Numbered from the stretch's first letter, positions 34,238 through 44,045 are shown. The stretch: 64,000 nt of DNA from Ferriphaselus amnicola (GCF_000974685.2 NZ_AP018738.1:1240001-1304000); one strand, 5' to 3'. Numbers and translations: made by a program. Notes: generated from the letters alone by a model not told the origin.

Positions 34238-36967
34238 ATGGCAACCACCATCGGCACCATCGAAATCGAGATGGCCGCGAATATCGCGCGTCTGTCTGCC
34301 GATCTCGGGGCCGCACGCAATGAAGTCAATCGCACCATGGGTGAGATTCAGCGTTCGGTGTCCAGCATGCAGGATGGCATCCAGTCTGGCATGAATGGTG
34401 TCACGGCAGCGTTTGGCAAGGTGAATGTTGCCCTCGCAGCCATCACCACGGCACTGGCCGGAGGTGCTGCCTTCAAGAGTGCCGTGGAAGAAACGGTCAA
34501 TATGACCAAAGAGGCCAATGCGCTGGGCAAGTCGCTCGGCATCTCGGCGACCGAAGCGTCCATCCTCAACATCGCACTGGGCGACATCTACCAGTCCAGC
34601 GACACCATGCTGGCCGCCAACAAGGCGATGACGAAACAACTGGTCAGCAACGAGGACGCGTTCAAGTCATTGGGCGTTGCCACCCGCGATCAGAACGGTC
34701 ACTACCGCAACAGCCTGGACATCATGCTGGACGTGAACGGACGGCTGCTCGCCTTCCGCGAAGGCACGGATCGCAACATCGAAGGCATGAAGGTCTACGG
34801 CAAGGCGTGGGGTGAAGTCCAGGGCATCCTGAAACTCAACACCGAGTTGATGGAAGCCTCGCGCACCAAGGCGCGTGAACTGGGGTTGGCCGTCGGCGCA
34901 GAAAACGTCGAAGCCACGGCACGCTATCGCGCCGCCATGAATGACGTGGGCGATGTAATCTCGGCGGTCCGCAAAACCATCGGTGATGCGATGCTGCCGC
35001 GCCTGACTGAAACCGCCAACTGGTTCGCCAATATCGGACCTCAGGCGGTCGAAGTCATGCGCGCCGTGATGGAAACTTTCGTATCCGTTTCCAGCAGCGT
35101 GAGTACAGCCGTTTCTGCGGCATGGAATGCAATTGCCGATGTATTTGTCACGGTGGTCGAGGTAGTCAAAGCGGCGCTTGGCGATGGCAGTCCCTCGATC
35201 TCCGGCATGCAGTTGTTCAAGAACATGTGCGCCGTAGTCGAGATTGCGGTCATCGCCCTGCGCACGGGCTTTCAGGAATCGTTCGCCGCGATTGGTCTGG
35301 CTGTTGAGCTGGTCGTGATCGGTCTGAAGGAGTTTGGCCAGATCGCTGCTGCCGCCCTTCGTCTCGACTGGGCCGGTGTGAAGCAGGCATGGGCCGATGG
35401 TTCGGCAGCGGCTGCCGAAGCGGTCGAACGCAATGCCGCGCGTATGTCCAAGGCCGCCGCTCAGGCTCGTCAGGATATGGGCGCTGCCGTAGAGCGTGCC
35501 TATGCCGATCCCAAGCAACCCACACCCACTCAGGCTAAAACCGGCGGCCAGCAATCGTCCGGCAAAACCGACTCAGGCGCAAAACCAAAATCGCGTATCA
35601 AGGATTTTGAGGCGGGACTGGTCGAACTCAAGGCTGCACGCGATCGCGAGAATGATCTCAATCACACATTTTTTGAATTCTCCAAGGAACAGGAACGCGC
35701 CTACTGGCAGAACATTCTGCAGACCCGCAATTTGTCCAAAGAGGAGCGGATTGCCGTAGAGCGCAAACTGCTCGATGCCTCGCTGGCCGTACACAAGGAA
35801 GCGGCACAAGCCCAGCAGGAAGAGATCAAGCGCCAGATCGATGCCACCCGCGCAGGATCGCTCGAGCGTGTTCAGCTCACGATGCAGGCCGCCGCCAAGA
35901 TCGGTGAGCAATATGGTCTGGAAAGTCGGGAGTATCGCAAGGCGCAGGACGAGGTCCGCCGTGCCGCAATCGAACGTGCCAAGGAAATCGAAAAGATGGA
36001 ACAGATGCAGGTCGATGCCAGACGCAATGCCAGCCTGCACGGCCTTGCCATGGAACGTGACCGGCTGAGTCAGTCCAAACAACTCGGTGACATTTCCGGC
36101 GCGGAAGAACTGGCCGCCCTGCGCGATCTGGAAGAACGCAAATACCGCATCGAGCTGAAGGCTGCCGAAGATCGTGCCGCGCTGGTTGCGGCTGACCCGA
36201 TCGCATACCAGCAGGCAATGGACAAGATAGCCCAGATCAAGCAGCAACATGATCTGGAAATGCAGCGCAACAGTGCGGCGATGGCGCTGGAACAACGTCA
36301 GGAAGCACTGCAGATGTTCCAGCCCTTCACCAACGCTTTTGAAAAAAGCATCAACGGCATGATTCAGGGCACGCTCATCTTCAGTCAGGCGATGCGCAAC
36401 ATGGCGCAATCCATCGTGCTGGAGTTCGTCAACATGGGCGTGAAGATGGTGGCGCAATGGCTGGCTGCAGAAGCGGCCAAGACACTGGCCTCCCGGACCG
36501 GTACTGCGGTGCGCAGCACACTGGAACAATCTGCCGCCGTCGCCAGCAAGTCGATCGCGGTCACCAGTGCCAATGTGGAAATCGGTGCCAAGGCAGCCGG
36601 TGCCGCAGCGGGTGCAGCGCAATCACAAGCCTCTATCCCGTTTGCCGGATGGGGACTGGCTGCCGCCGCGTTTGCCTCGGTCATGGCCTTGGTGCTGGGC
36701 GCGAAGAGTGTTGTCGCATCGGCTGCCGGAGGTTTTGATATTCCGGCGGGCTTGAATCCGATGACGCAGTTGCATGAGCGCGAGATGGTGCTGCCTGCCG
36801 AGCATGCGGACACGATTCGTGGCCTGTCCGGCACGGGCGGACAACAACCCATCAACATCCAGTTGAGCACGTTCGATACCCAAGGTGTGAAACGCTTTCT
36901 GATGGACAACGGCAACGTGATCGCCGATTCCCTGCGTGCGCAGGCCAGAAACTTTAAAACCGTCTAG
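34238..36967 (+). CDS. tape measure protein
   Basis: The 909-residue protein sets tail length. It has long helical and coiled-coil segments (residues 1-80, 455-690), a hydrophobic stretch near residues 235-300, a Pro/Lys/Gln-rich break at residues 425-455, and a C-terminal hydrophobic region (SIPFAGWGLAAAAFASVMALVLGAKSVVASAAGGFDIPAG). The latter ends in LHEREMVLPAEHADTIRGL, typical for tape measures. It begins on the far side of the antisense toxin-antitoxin insertion. Confidence 0.93.
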   Translation: MATTIGTIEIEMAANIARLSADLGAARNEVNRTMGEIQRSVSSMQDGIQSGMNGVTAAFGKVNVALAAITTALAGGAAFKSAVEETVNMTKEANALGKSLGISATEASILNIALGDIYQSSDTMLAANKAMTKQLVSNEDAFKSLGVATRDQNGHYRNSLDIMLDVNGRLLAFREGTDRNIEGMKVYGKAWGEVQGILKLNTELMEASRTKARELGLAVGAENVEATARYRAAMNDVGDVISAVRKTIGDAMLPRLTETANWFANIGPQAVEVMRAVMETFVSVSSSVSTAVSAAWNAIADVFVTVVEVVKAALGDGSPSISGMQLFKNMCAVVEIAVIALRTGFQESFAAIGLAVELVVIGLKEFGQIAAAALRLDWAGVKQAWADGSAAAAEAVERNAARMSKAAAQARQDMGAAVERAYADPKQPTPTQAKTGGQQSSGKTDSGAKPKSRIKDFEAGLVELKAARDRENDLNHTFFEFSKEQERAYWQNILQTRNLSKEERIAVERKLLDASLAVHKEAAQAQQEEIKRQIDATRAGSLERVQLTMQAAAKIGEQYGLESREYRKAQDEVRRAAIERAKEIEKMEQMQVDARRNASLHGLAMERDRLSQSKQLGDISGAEELAALRDLEERKYRIELKAAEDRAALVAADPIAYQQAMDKIAQIKQQHDLEMQRNSAAMALEQRQEALQMFQPFTNAFEKSINGMIQGTLIFSQAMRNMAQSIVLEFVNMGVKMVAQWLAAEAAKTLASRTGTAVRSTLEQSAAVASKSIAVTSANVEIGAKAAGAAAGAAQSQASIPFAGWGLAAAAFASVMALVLGAKSVVASAAGGFDIPAGLNPMTQLHEREMVLPAEHADTIRGLSGTGGQQPINIQLSTFDTQGVKRFLMDNGNVIADSLRAQARNFKTV

Positions 36968-36969
36968 TC

Positions 36970-37575
36970 ATGAGCAATCAGGTCTTTCCAACGCTACCGG
37001 GGCTGACCTGGAATGTGGTACGCGCCCCCCAGTGGGCGACCCGCATCCAGAAAGCCGTTTCCGGCAAGGAGTTCCGCAGTGCATGGATGTCGGCACCGAT
37101 CTACACGTTTCGGTTGTCCTACGAGGTGTTGCGCGAAGCGGCCAGTTATCAGGAAATCCAGCAACTGGTCGCATTCTTCAATAATGTGCGTGGCTCGTTC
37201 GACTCGTTCCTGTATTCCGACCCGAACGACAACAGCATCACCGCGCAAAACTTCGGTACCGGCAACGGCGTGCAAACGGCCTTTCAGTTGATGCGCAGCT
37301 ATGGCGGCAATCTGGAAGCAGTCGGCCAGTTGAACGGCACACCCTCGCTCTACCTCAACGGGGTGCTGCAAGCTGCAGGTTTTACGGTCGGCAGTACCGG
37401 GCTGGTGACGTTCACCACGGCACCCGTGGCAGGTGGCGCACTGACCTGGACCGGCAGCTACTACTACCGCTGTCGTTTCCTGCAGGACACGCTGGAATTC
37501 AACGAATTCATGAACAGCCTGTGGGAAGCCAAGAAGGTCGAGTTTATCGGCTCCCTCACACCCAACCGCATCTGA
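36970..37575 (+). CDS. distal tail protein (DUF2460, GTA gp12-like)
   Basis: The 201-residue protein (MSNQVFPTLPGLTWNVVRAPQWATRIQKAVSGKEFRSAWMSAPIYTFRLSYEVL) matches DUF2460, the distal tail protein of the Rhodobacter gene transfer agent (g12). It links the tube to the tip. It starts two bases after the tape measure stop and is followed two bases after its own stop by the DUF2163 gene. Confidence 0.9.
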   Translation: MSNQVFPTLPGLTWNVVRAPQWATRIQKAVSGKEFRSAWMSAPIYTFRLSYEVLREAASYQEIQQLVAFFNNVRGSFDSFLYSDPNDNSITAQNFGTGNGVQTAFQLMRSYGGNLEAVGQLNGTPSLYLNGVLQAAGFTVGSTGLVTFTTAPVAGGALTWTGSYYYRCRFLQDTLEFNEFMNSLWEAKKVEFIGSLTPNRI

Positions 37576-37577
37576 TT

Positions 37578-38432
37578 ATGAAGACAGCTTCCGCCAATCT
37601 GCTCGCCATGCTCAATGGCACGGGCAATGCACTGGTCATGGCCGATTGCTACACACTAACGCTGCTGGGTGGTCAGGTGTTGCGCTATACCGACTTCGAT
37701 CTGGACCTGATGCTGGGCGGCGCACTATATATAAGTAGCGGCATCAAATTCAAGCGCAGCCGGATTCGCTGGATTGCCGGACTGGAAGTCGATACGCTGG
37801 ACCTGACGCTTTATGCGAATCCGACCGATACGGTGAACGGCGTGCATTTCCTGCGCCAGGTCAAGGGCGGCATTCTGGATGGTGCGACCATACGCCTCGA
37901 TCGTGCCTACATGATTATCGGCAGCACGGTAGCTGAAGGCTTGCAGCTATTTTCCGGGCGAGTCGCGGAAGTGCAGACCGGCAGGACGGAAGCACGCCTC
38001 AAGGTAAAAAGCTGGCTCGAACTGCTCAACGTCAAAATGCCGCGCAACCAGTATCAGGCCGGATGCGGCAATACCCTGTTCGATGGCATGTGTGGTTTAT
38101 CTAAGGCCGCACTCGCCGTGGCAGGGACGGTCAGCGGCACATCGACGGCAACATGGTTTCCGTCTGCCTTGGCGCAAGCGGCAAGCTGGTTCGATCTGGG
38201 TACGGTGACCTTCACCAGTGGCGCGAACAGCGGAATCTCCCGCACCGTGCGTGCGTTTGCGGGTGGAGCCTTTGCCTTCAACCTGCCGTGGCCGAATGTG
38301 CCGCAACTGGGTGATACCTTCACGGCCTATCCCGGCTGCGACAAGCAGCTTGTAACCTGCACCAGCAAATTTGCCAACGCGCCGAAATTCCGGGGCGAAC
38401 CGTTCATCCCCATCCCTGAAACCGCATACTGA
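37578..38432 (+). CDS. tail hub protein (DUF2163, GTA gp13-like)
   Basis: The 284-residue protein (MKTASANLLAMLNGTGNALVMADCYTLTLLGGQVLRYTDFDLDLMLGGALYISSGIKFKRSRIRWIAGLEVDTLDLTLYA) matches DUF2163. Cysteines in QAGCGNTLFDGMCGL and YPGCDKQLVTCTSKFANAPKFRGEPFIP are characteristic; in the gene transfer agent hub the cysteine set holds an iron-sulfur cluster. The start at 37578 follows the previous stop directly. Confidence 0.9.
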   Translation: MKTASANLLAMLNGTGNALVMADCYTLTLLGGQVLRYTDFDLDLMLGGALYISSGIKFKRSRIRWIAGLEVDTLDLTLYANPTDTVNGVHFLRQVKGGILDGATIRLDRAYMIIGSTVAEGLQLFSGRVAEVQTGRTEARLKVKSWLELLNVKMPRNQYQAGCGNTLFDGMCGLSKAALAVAGTVSGTSTATWFPSALAQAASWFDLGTVTFTSGANSGISRTVRAFAGGAFAFNLPWPNVPQLGDTFTAYPGCDKQLVTCTSKFANAPKFRGEPFIPIPETAY

Positions 38433-38434
38433 TC

Positions 38435-38872
38435 ATGGCCGAAGCTCAACAACGAACTGCGCTGGTGGATGCTGCGCGCAGCTGGCTCAACACGCCCTAC
38501 CACCACAAGGCACGGGTCAAGGGTGCCGGTGTGGATTGCGCGCAACTCCTGATCGGTGTTTACGCCGATGCCGGATTGATCGAGGCATTCGACACCGGTG
38601 ACTATCCACCGGACTGGATGCTGCACCGTGAGGAAGAACGCTTTTTGGTATGGGTCGAGCGCTATCTAGTGGAAGTGGAATCACCTCTACCGGGGGATGT
38701 GGCGATCTGGCGTTTCGGTCGATCGTTCTCGCACGGAGCCATCGTCGTGGAGTGGCCGCAGTTCATCCACGCCTATCGGGTGGCTGGATGTGTCTGCCTC
38801 GGGCAACTCGATCAGGACATCGACCTGATGCGGCGATCCATCAAGTTTTACAGTTTTTTCATTCAGGAATAG
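38435..38872 (+). CDS. NlpC/P60 tail peptidase (GTA gp14-like)
   Basis: The 145-residue peptidase has the catalytic cysteine in GAGVDCAQLLIGVYADAGL and the histidine in FGRSFSHGAIVVEWP. NlpC/P60 tail peptidases cut peptidoglycan stems to let the tail pass the wall. It follows the hub gene by two bases, in the same order as g13-g14 of the gene transfer agent. Confidence 0.92.
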   Translation: MAEAQQRTALVDAARSWLNTPYHHKARVKGAGVDCAQLLIGVYADAGLIEAFDTGDYPPDWMLHREEERFLVWVERYLVEVESPLPGDVAIWRFGRSFSHGAIVVEWPQFIHAYRVAGCVCLGQLDQDIDLMRRSIKFYSFFIQE

Positions 38873-38899
38873 GTGATTTATCACCTTATATTCCGTGGG

Positions 38900-38922
38900 A
38901 AGCCCCTTGCGGGCTTAAGGGG
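38900..38922 (+). promoter_or_regulatory. alternative hairpins masking the tail-tip ribosome site
   Basis: AAGCCC (38900-38905) can pair with GGGCTT (38911-38916), leaving the Shine-Dalgarno AAGGGG free. Alternatively CCCCTT (38903-38908) can pair with AAGGGG (38917-38922), hiding it. The two are mutually exclusive, and the tail-tip ATG follows at 38930. Confidence 0.5.
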
Positions 38923-38929
38923 ATAAGAA

Positions 38930-41900
38930 ATGGGCGGTTTGTTTGGCGGTGGCGGCAGTGCTCCCAGTGCGCCAGCCCCGCAACGTCTTTCTGGCGTGCG
39001 CATGCAAAGCTCGACCTTCGGGCTGCCCAAGCAGATCGTCTATGGTCGGCATCGCATCACCGGCAACATCCTCTGGTACGGTGATTTCGTGGCCACCGCA
39101 CAGACCTCGCAAGCGGCCTCCGGTGGCAAGGGCGGCGGTGGTGGCGGAGGAGGAAGTCCTCAGGTGACCGGCTATCAGTACAGCGCCTCGGTTGCCATCG
39201 GCTTGTGTGAAGGTACCGTCGGCGGCATCGTCAGCATCTGGGAAGGTAAAAAACAGGTCAACGGCATACAGGGTTCACCCACGACCAACAATTTCAAAGG
39301 GCTGCTCGCAGGTGGTGGTCAGGCCAAGTTCACCGGCGTGCCGGGACAAGCACCTTGGGCGTATCTGTCCTCGCGCTATCCGGCACAGGCATTGAATTAT
39401 CCGGGGCTGGCCTACATTGCCGCGACCAAGGTTGATTTAGGCACCAACGCGCAACTACCCAACTACTCCTTTGAGATGCAGGGCATGGCGCAATACTCCA
39501 CTGCCATCGTCGATGCCAATCCCCGCGATCTCATTTATGACTTTCTGACCAACGCCAAGCACGGTGCGCTATTTCCGTCGGTGCAGGTCGGTGACACGGC
39601 GCAGTTCTCCAATTACTGTGTAGCCAACGGCATATTCATCAGTGCAGTGGTGGATGCGCAGAAATCGGCTGCCGAATGGATATTGCAGTGGCTCAAGTGC
39701 TGCAATTCCACCGTGGTCTACTCGGACGGGCTACTCAAGTTCGTTCCCTATGGCGACGAGGTAGTGACCGGTAATGGCGTGACCTACACACCTGCCATCG
39801 CCCCGATTTACGACCTGGACGATGATGCATTCATTGCGGATACCGGCAGCGATCCGGTGACCGTGGTGCGCAAGGCGCAATCGGACACGCCCAATTCGAT
39901 CAAGGTCGAGTTTGCAAACCGGGGCAACTTTTACAACCCTGAACTCGCAGAAGCGCTCGATCAGGCCAACATCGAAGCCTACGGGCTGCGTCCGGCCTCA
40001 CCCGAAAAATTGTCGGAAATCTGCAATGCCACCATCGCACGGCATGTCGCACAACTGATCCTGCAGCGCGGCCTGTACATCCGCAATCATTACGAATTCC
40101 GCCTGCCGTGGAAATACGCGTTGCTGGAACCGATGGATGTTGTGACGCTCACCGATAGCGCCTTGGGACTGAACCGTGAACCGGTGCGTATCGTGAGCAT
40201 CGAGGAAGACGAGTTCGGCTTGCTGACAGTGAGCGCCGAAGAGTTGCCGATCGGTGTAGCTGCCGCCGCCCGATACGCGCAACAGGCAGGCAGCGGGTTT
40301 GCCGCCAACTACAACGTCGATCCGGGCAATGTCAATGCGCCAGTGATTTTTGAAGCGCCGGATCTGCTCACCGCAGGTACCGGACTAGAAGTTTGGATTG
40401 CCGCATCGGGTGGAGCCAATTGGGGCGGTTGTGAAGTATGGGTGTCACGCGACAACGCCACCTATCAGAAGGTCGGCGAGATTCATGGTGCGGCGCGTCA
40501 CGGTGTACTGACGGCGGCCATAGCTAGCAGCAGTGATCCTGACCGAACCAACACACTGGCCGTAGATATATCGGTATCCACTGGACAACTGACCGGCGGC
40601 ACACAGGCGGATGCCGATGCGCTGAATACGCTGTGCTATGTCGATGGCGAACTGATCGCGTACCAGACGGCCACCCTGACCGGTACTGGCAAATACACGC
40701 TCGGCACCTATCTGAGACGCGGAGCCTATGGCACGACCATCGGTGCGCACAACAAGGGTGGGCTGTTCGCACGACTGGATCAGGCGATTTTCGGTTACCC
40801 GTTCACCGCCGATATGATCGGGTTGCCGCTCTATATCAAGCTGCTGTCCTTCAACCAGTTTGGTAGTGCGAGGCAGTCGCTCGACATGGTGCAGCCTGTT
40901 ACTTACAACGTGACCGGCATCGCATTGAAGTCCCCGCTGCCGAATGTTGCAGGGCTGTCGAATGCCTACCGGAACGGACAAACCTTGCTGTCATGGCAGC
41001 CGGTAACTGATTTCCGCAGTGTCGATTATGAGGTACGACTGGGCGTCAACTGGCAAACCGCAATCGTGCAGGGCCGCACACCGCTGCATGAGTTTGTGGT
41101 GGCGCAATCCGGCACCTATTGGGTGGCAGCACATTTCAGCAATGCCAGTGGAGTCACGGCCTATTCGGCTACAGCGCAATCCATCGCCATCGGTGGCGGC
41201 GTGTTGCCAGCCAATATCGTGGCCAGCGTTGACGAAGCTGTAACCGGATGGCGAGGTAGTTGCACCACTCCCGCGTTCCGCGATCCTGTAGAAAATGCCG
41301 TGAAGCTCGGTGGTTCGGCCCTGTTCTCTGGCATTCCGCTGATCTCTGCGGCCAACACCGTGGAGTATTACGGGGGCATCGCCACCGGTGGTTACTACCA
41401 GATCCCGGTTTCACATGAGATCGATATCGCTACCGCACAGGCCTGCAACGTGTCGGTCAGTGTGCAAGCAGCATCCGATACGCCGTTTGGTTCGGTGGCG
41501 GCAATTCCGGTGTTCTCCGCGCAGGCCAGTGTGGCGGGCAATTTCTCGGGTAAATCGAGTCTGGCTATCGAGATCGATACCGCACCCAACACACTAGTCT
41601 GGCAAGGCTGGCGACCGTTCGTGCCGGGACAGTATGTCGCGCGCCGATTCCGTTTTAGGGTGAAGCTCGACAGCAACGATCCTTCGGTGTCGACGATTCT
41701 GTCCGGCATGAGCTTCACGGTGGATATGCCGGATCGGGTGGATACCGGCACGGCACTGGCCGTACCGGCAGCAGGCAAGGCGATCGTGTTTGTCACGCCG
41801 TTCCAGATCACACCCAACGTGCAGATCACCATCCTCAACCCCAGTGCCGGAGACGTCATCGCCTTTCCGGCACAACCCACCACGACCGGCTTTACCGTGC

Positions 41901-41962
41901 AAATCACCAATGCTGGGGTCGGCGTGGCACGCAACATCAATTGGCTCGCCAAGGGCTACTAA
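38930..41962 (+). CDS. tail tip / host specificity protein (GTA gp15-like)
   Basis: The 1010-residue protein is the largest structural component. It opens MGGLFGGGGSAPSAPAPQRLSGVRMQSSTFGLPKQIVYGRHRITGNILWYGDF, continues through a glycine-rich loop (SGGKGGGGGGGGS) and the hub-like region to residue 480, then fibronectin-like beta domains (residues 640-760). This fits the tip 'megatron' of gene transfer agents and lambda gpJ-type proteins. It contacts the receptor. The start is preceded by AAGGGG, which lies in a hairpin. Confidence 0.92.
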   Translation: MGGLFGGGGSAPSAPAPQRLSGVRMQSSTFGLPKQIVYGRHRITGNILWYGDFVATAQTSQAASGGKGGGGGGGGSPQVTGYQYSASVAIGLCEGTVGGIVSIWEGKKQVNGIQGSPTTNNFKGLLAGGGQAKFTGVPGQAPWAYLSSRYPAQALNYPGLAYIAATKVDLGTNAQLPNYSFEMQGMAQYSTAIVDANPRDLIYDFLTNAKHGALFPSVQVGDTAQFSNYCVANGIFISAVVDAQKSAAEWILQWLKCCNSTVVYSDGLLKFVPYGDEVVTGNGVTYTPAIAPIYDLDDDAFIADTGSDPVTVVRKAQSDTPNSIKVEFANRGNFYNPELAEALDQANIEAYGLRPASPEKLSEICNATIARHVAQLILQRGLYIRNHYEFRLPWKYALLEPMDVVTLTDSALGLNREPVRIVSIEEDEFGLLTVSAEELPIGVAAAARYAQQAGSGFAANYNVDPGNVNAPVIFEAPDLLTAGTGLEVWIAASGGANWGGCEVWVSRDNATYQKVGEIHGAARHGVLTAAIASSSDPDRTNTLAVDISVSTGQLTGGTQADADALNTLCYVDGELIAYQTATLTGTGKYTLGTYLRRGAYGTTIGAHNKGGLFARLDQAIFGYPFTADMIGLPLYIKLLSFNQFGSARQSLDMVQPVTYNVTGIALKSPLPNVAGLSNAYRNGQTLLSWQPVTDFRSVDYEVRLGVNWQTAIVQGRTPLHEFVVAQSGTYWVAAHFSNASGVTAYSATAQSIAIGGGVLPANIVASVDEAVTGWRGSCTTPAFRDPVENAVKLGGSALFSGIPLISAANTVEYYGGIATGGYYQIPVSHEIDIATAQACNVSVSVQAASDTPFGSVAAIPVFSAQASVAGNFSGKSSLAIEIDTAPNTLVWQGWRPFVPGQYVARRFRFRVKLDSNDPSVSTILSGMSFTVDMPDRVDTGTALAVPAAGKAIVFVTPFQITPNVQITILNPSAGDVIAFPAQPTTTGFTVQITNAGVGVARNINWLAKGY

Positions 41963-41976
41963 CTCCAGGAGTTCTC

Positions 41977-42918
41977 ATGTCTCAAAACTCACTAGTCGTG
42001 GCCGATGGCACCGGTGCGCAGGTGCTCGCCGCAATGAACAATGCGCTGGATACACTGCGCACGCAGTTTTCTGGTCCGACGCCACCCGGCACACCCCTGC
42101 CGTATCAGGTCTGGGCAGATACGACCACCGGGGTGCTGAAGGTCCGAGATGCGGCCAATACCGTCTGGATTCCGGTCCAGCCATTGAGTGGTCTCGGTTA
42201 CAACGTCACCAAGACACTGGCGGGTGGCACCTACACACTGACCGAGTTTGAAGCACTGGCCTCCAGCTTCGAGTTCAACGGCGCGCTGACCTCAAACCTG
42301 GTCATCGTTGTACCCAACAACATGCCGGTGTTCGCTGTGGAAAATCTGACCACCGGTGCATTTACGGTGACCATCAAGACCGCAGCTGGCACAGGACAAG
42401 CCATCGGTCAGGGCGAAATCTCGATGTTGTATTGCAACGGGGTGAACTGCGAGTTCATCTCGGATACGCAGGGGACTGCGCCGCAGCGTCCCATTCTCTC
42501 CTTGCTGCGCACGACGGCTCAAGCACTGACATCAAGTGTGTGGAACACCATCGTGTTTCCCATTCCGTCGGTGCAGGGAGTGAACGGCGGCATGAAGCAA
42601 GACCCGGCAACCGGTGGTGCGGTGATTTCGCAAACCGGCTGGTACCGGATCACCGGACAGGCGACCTTCACTGTCAGCCCCGCGTTGCATATGGCGGTCG
42701 CCATCATGCTCAATCGCGTAATCGCATGGTATGGCGGTGCGGCGACCACGACAGCAGGCTGGTACAGCTCGCCGGTCGTGGATTACATCGCGTACATCGC
42801 TGCCGGAACCATTGTCGATCTGGCCGTGATCCCGTGGGGTGCTACGGCCACCCTGCAGGCATGGGGAGCAACCTACGGCCCCGGTGCCTCACAACTCAAA
42901 GTCGTTCGCATCGCCTAA
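41977..42918 (+). CDS. tail fibre / receptor-binding protein
   Basis: The 313-residue protein has an N-terminal attachment region (ADGTGAQVLAAMNNALDTLRTQFSGPTPPGTPLPYQVWADTTTGVLKVRDAANTVWIPVQPL) common in phage fibre proteins, a middle beta region, and a C-terminal domain (GGAVISQTGWYRITGQATFTVSPALHMAVAIMLNRVIAWYGG) with the pattern of a C1q-like jelly roll. It probably determines host binding. The start at 41977 follows AGGAG. Confidence 0.8.
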   Translation: MSQNSLVVADGTGAQVLAAMNNALDTLRTQFSGPTPPGTPLPYQVWADTTTGVLKVRDAANTVWIPVQPLSGLGYNVTKTLAGGTYTLTEFEALASSFEFNGALTSNLVIVVPNNMPVFAVENLTTGAFTVTIKTAAGTGQAIGQGEISMLYCNGVNCEFISDTQGTAPQRPILSLLRTTAQALTSSVWNTIVFPIPSVQGVNGGMKQDPATGGAVISQTGWYRITGQATFTVSPALHMAVAIMLNRVIAWYGGAATTTAGWYSSPVVDYIAYIAAGTIVDLAVIPWGATATLQAWGATYGPGASQLKVVRIA

Positions 42919-42928
42919 AGGACTCCCC

Positions 42929-43297
42929 ATGAAAAATCTCGATCACAGCGCCGTGCTGCGCATTCATCCGACTGCCGTACCCAACAAGGATTTCTATGTG
43001 CGCATCGTCGCCGAAGGTGGGCTGCCAGAACTGGTTTGGCTCTCACCAGAGTTGCCCGAACCGTCTTCGACAGAACTGGAAACAGCCATCGCAGCCGAAC
43101 AGGCCGTTATCAAAACTGCGGCCTACCTTGGTCAGCGCGCCGCCGAATATCCAGCGCTCACCGATTACATCGATGCGCAGGTCAAAAAAGCATCCAACGA
43201 TCCGGTGGTGCAACAGGCTGGTCGCGAGCAGGAGGCGGCTTACCTCAATGCCTGCCTGTCCATCAAACAAAAATACCCCAAAGGAGATAAGTCATGA
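42929..43297 (+). CDS. tail-fibre-associated protein of unknown role
   Basis: The 122-residue product (MKNLDHSAVLRIHPTAVPNKDFYVRIVAEGGLPELVWLSPELPEPSSTELE) has a C-terminal helical part, RAAEYPALTDYIDAQVKKASNDPVV, that resembles the short segment seen in small proteins encoded behind phage tail fibres. It may assist fibre assembly. It overlaps the next gene by 4 bases. Confidence 0.68.
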   Translation: MKNLDHSAVLRIHPTAVPNKDFYVRIVAEGGLPELVWLSPELPEPSSTELETAIAAEQAVIKTAAYLGQRAAEYPALTDYIDAQVKKASNDPVVQQAGREQEAAYLNACLSIKQKYPKGDKS

Positions 43298-43599
43298 GTC
43301 ACGAAATCGATGACGGATATATCAAGCCGCACCATCGGCAGGAAGTGGGACGCGAGCACTGGCATGTCGGCAAGGAAATCCCGCTGGCACTGATCGTGGT
43401 GATTATGACCCAGACCGCTGCCGGTATCTGGTGGCTGTCCGGTGTATCTACCAAGCTGGACAGTCTGTCCAGTCAGGTCAAGGAAATGCGCGACGAGCGC
43501 TACACCCGAAACGATGCGATGCGCGATACGGCGCTGGTCAATCAGATGCTGCACGACATGGATCGGCGTGTCACCACACTGGAGGCGAGACACAAATGA
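43294..43599 (+). CDS. small membrane protein of the lysis block
   Basis: The 101-residue protein has one membrane segment (IPLALIVVIMTQTAAGIWWLSGV, residues 28-50) followed by a coiled coil (TKLDSLSSQVKEMRDERYTRNDAM). This layout fits small phage membrane proteins encoded beside endolysins. It could be a holin partner or spanin-like protein. It overlaps the endolysin start by 4 bases. Confidence 0.75.
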   Translation: MSHEIDDGYIKPHHRQEVGREHWHVGKEIPLALIVVIMTQTAAGIWWLSGVSTKLDSLSSQVKEMRDERYTRNDAMRDTALVNQMLHDMDRRVTTLEARHK

Positions 43600-44045
43600 T
43601 CGATAGTCGTGATTTGAATGAGCTCTCCCCCGCTGCACGCAAACGTGCTCAAACCTTTTTCGCCGCGTGCGCGGATGATCCCTATTTGCTTGCCAACGGC
43701 ATCACGGTGATTGCCACCAGCACCTACCGTGATTTCGAAGCACAGGATGCGATCTACGCACGGGGGCGCACCGCACCCGGCAAGGTCGTGACCAAGGCCA
43801 AGGCTGGCGACAGCTGGCACAACTGGCGCTGCGCCTTCGATGTGTTGCCGCTTCGCTGCGGCAAGCCGGTGTGGAGTACGACCGGCACGGACGGTGAGGT
43901 GTGGCGCAGATTGGGTGAAATTGGCGAAACCTGTGGACTGGAATGGGCTGGCCGCTGGACCACGTTCCGGGAGTTGGCGCATTTCCAGTACACCGGTGGA
44001 CTGACACTGGCGGATTTCAAGGCTGGCAAAACGATGATGGCGTAA
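43596..44045 (+). CDS. endolysin, M15-family peptidase
   Basis: The 149-residue enzyme carries the VanY/M15 pattern DFEAQDAIYARGRT, zinc ligands in AGDSWHNWRCAFDVLP (His and Asp) and the last histidine in FRELAHFQYTGG. It would cut the peptide stems of peptidoglycan for lysis. It has no signal peptide, so release needs a holin. The start at 43596 overlaps the membrane protein gene. Confidence 0.9.
   Translation: MIDSRDLNELSPAARKRAQTFFAACADDPYLLANGITVIATSTYRDFEAQDAIYARGRTAPGKVVTKAKAGDSWHNWRCAFDVLPLRCGKPVWSTTGTDGEVWRRLGEIGETCGLEWAGRWTTFRELAHFQYTGGLTLADFKAGKTMMA

Noticed and set aside
35573-36622. 349-codon frame antisense to the tape measure gene
   Set aside because: Tape measure sequence is clear on the plus strand; the antisense composition (many His, Phe, Leu) is that of a mirrored coiled-coil gene.
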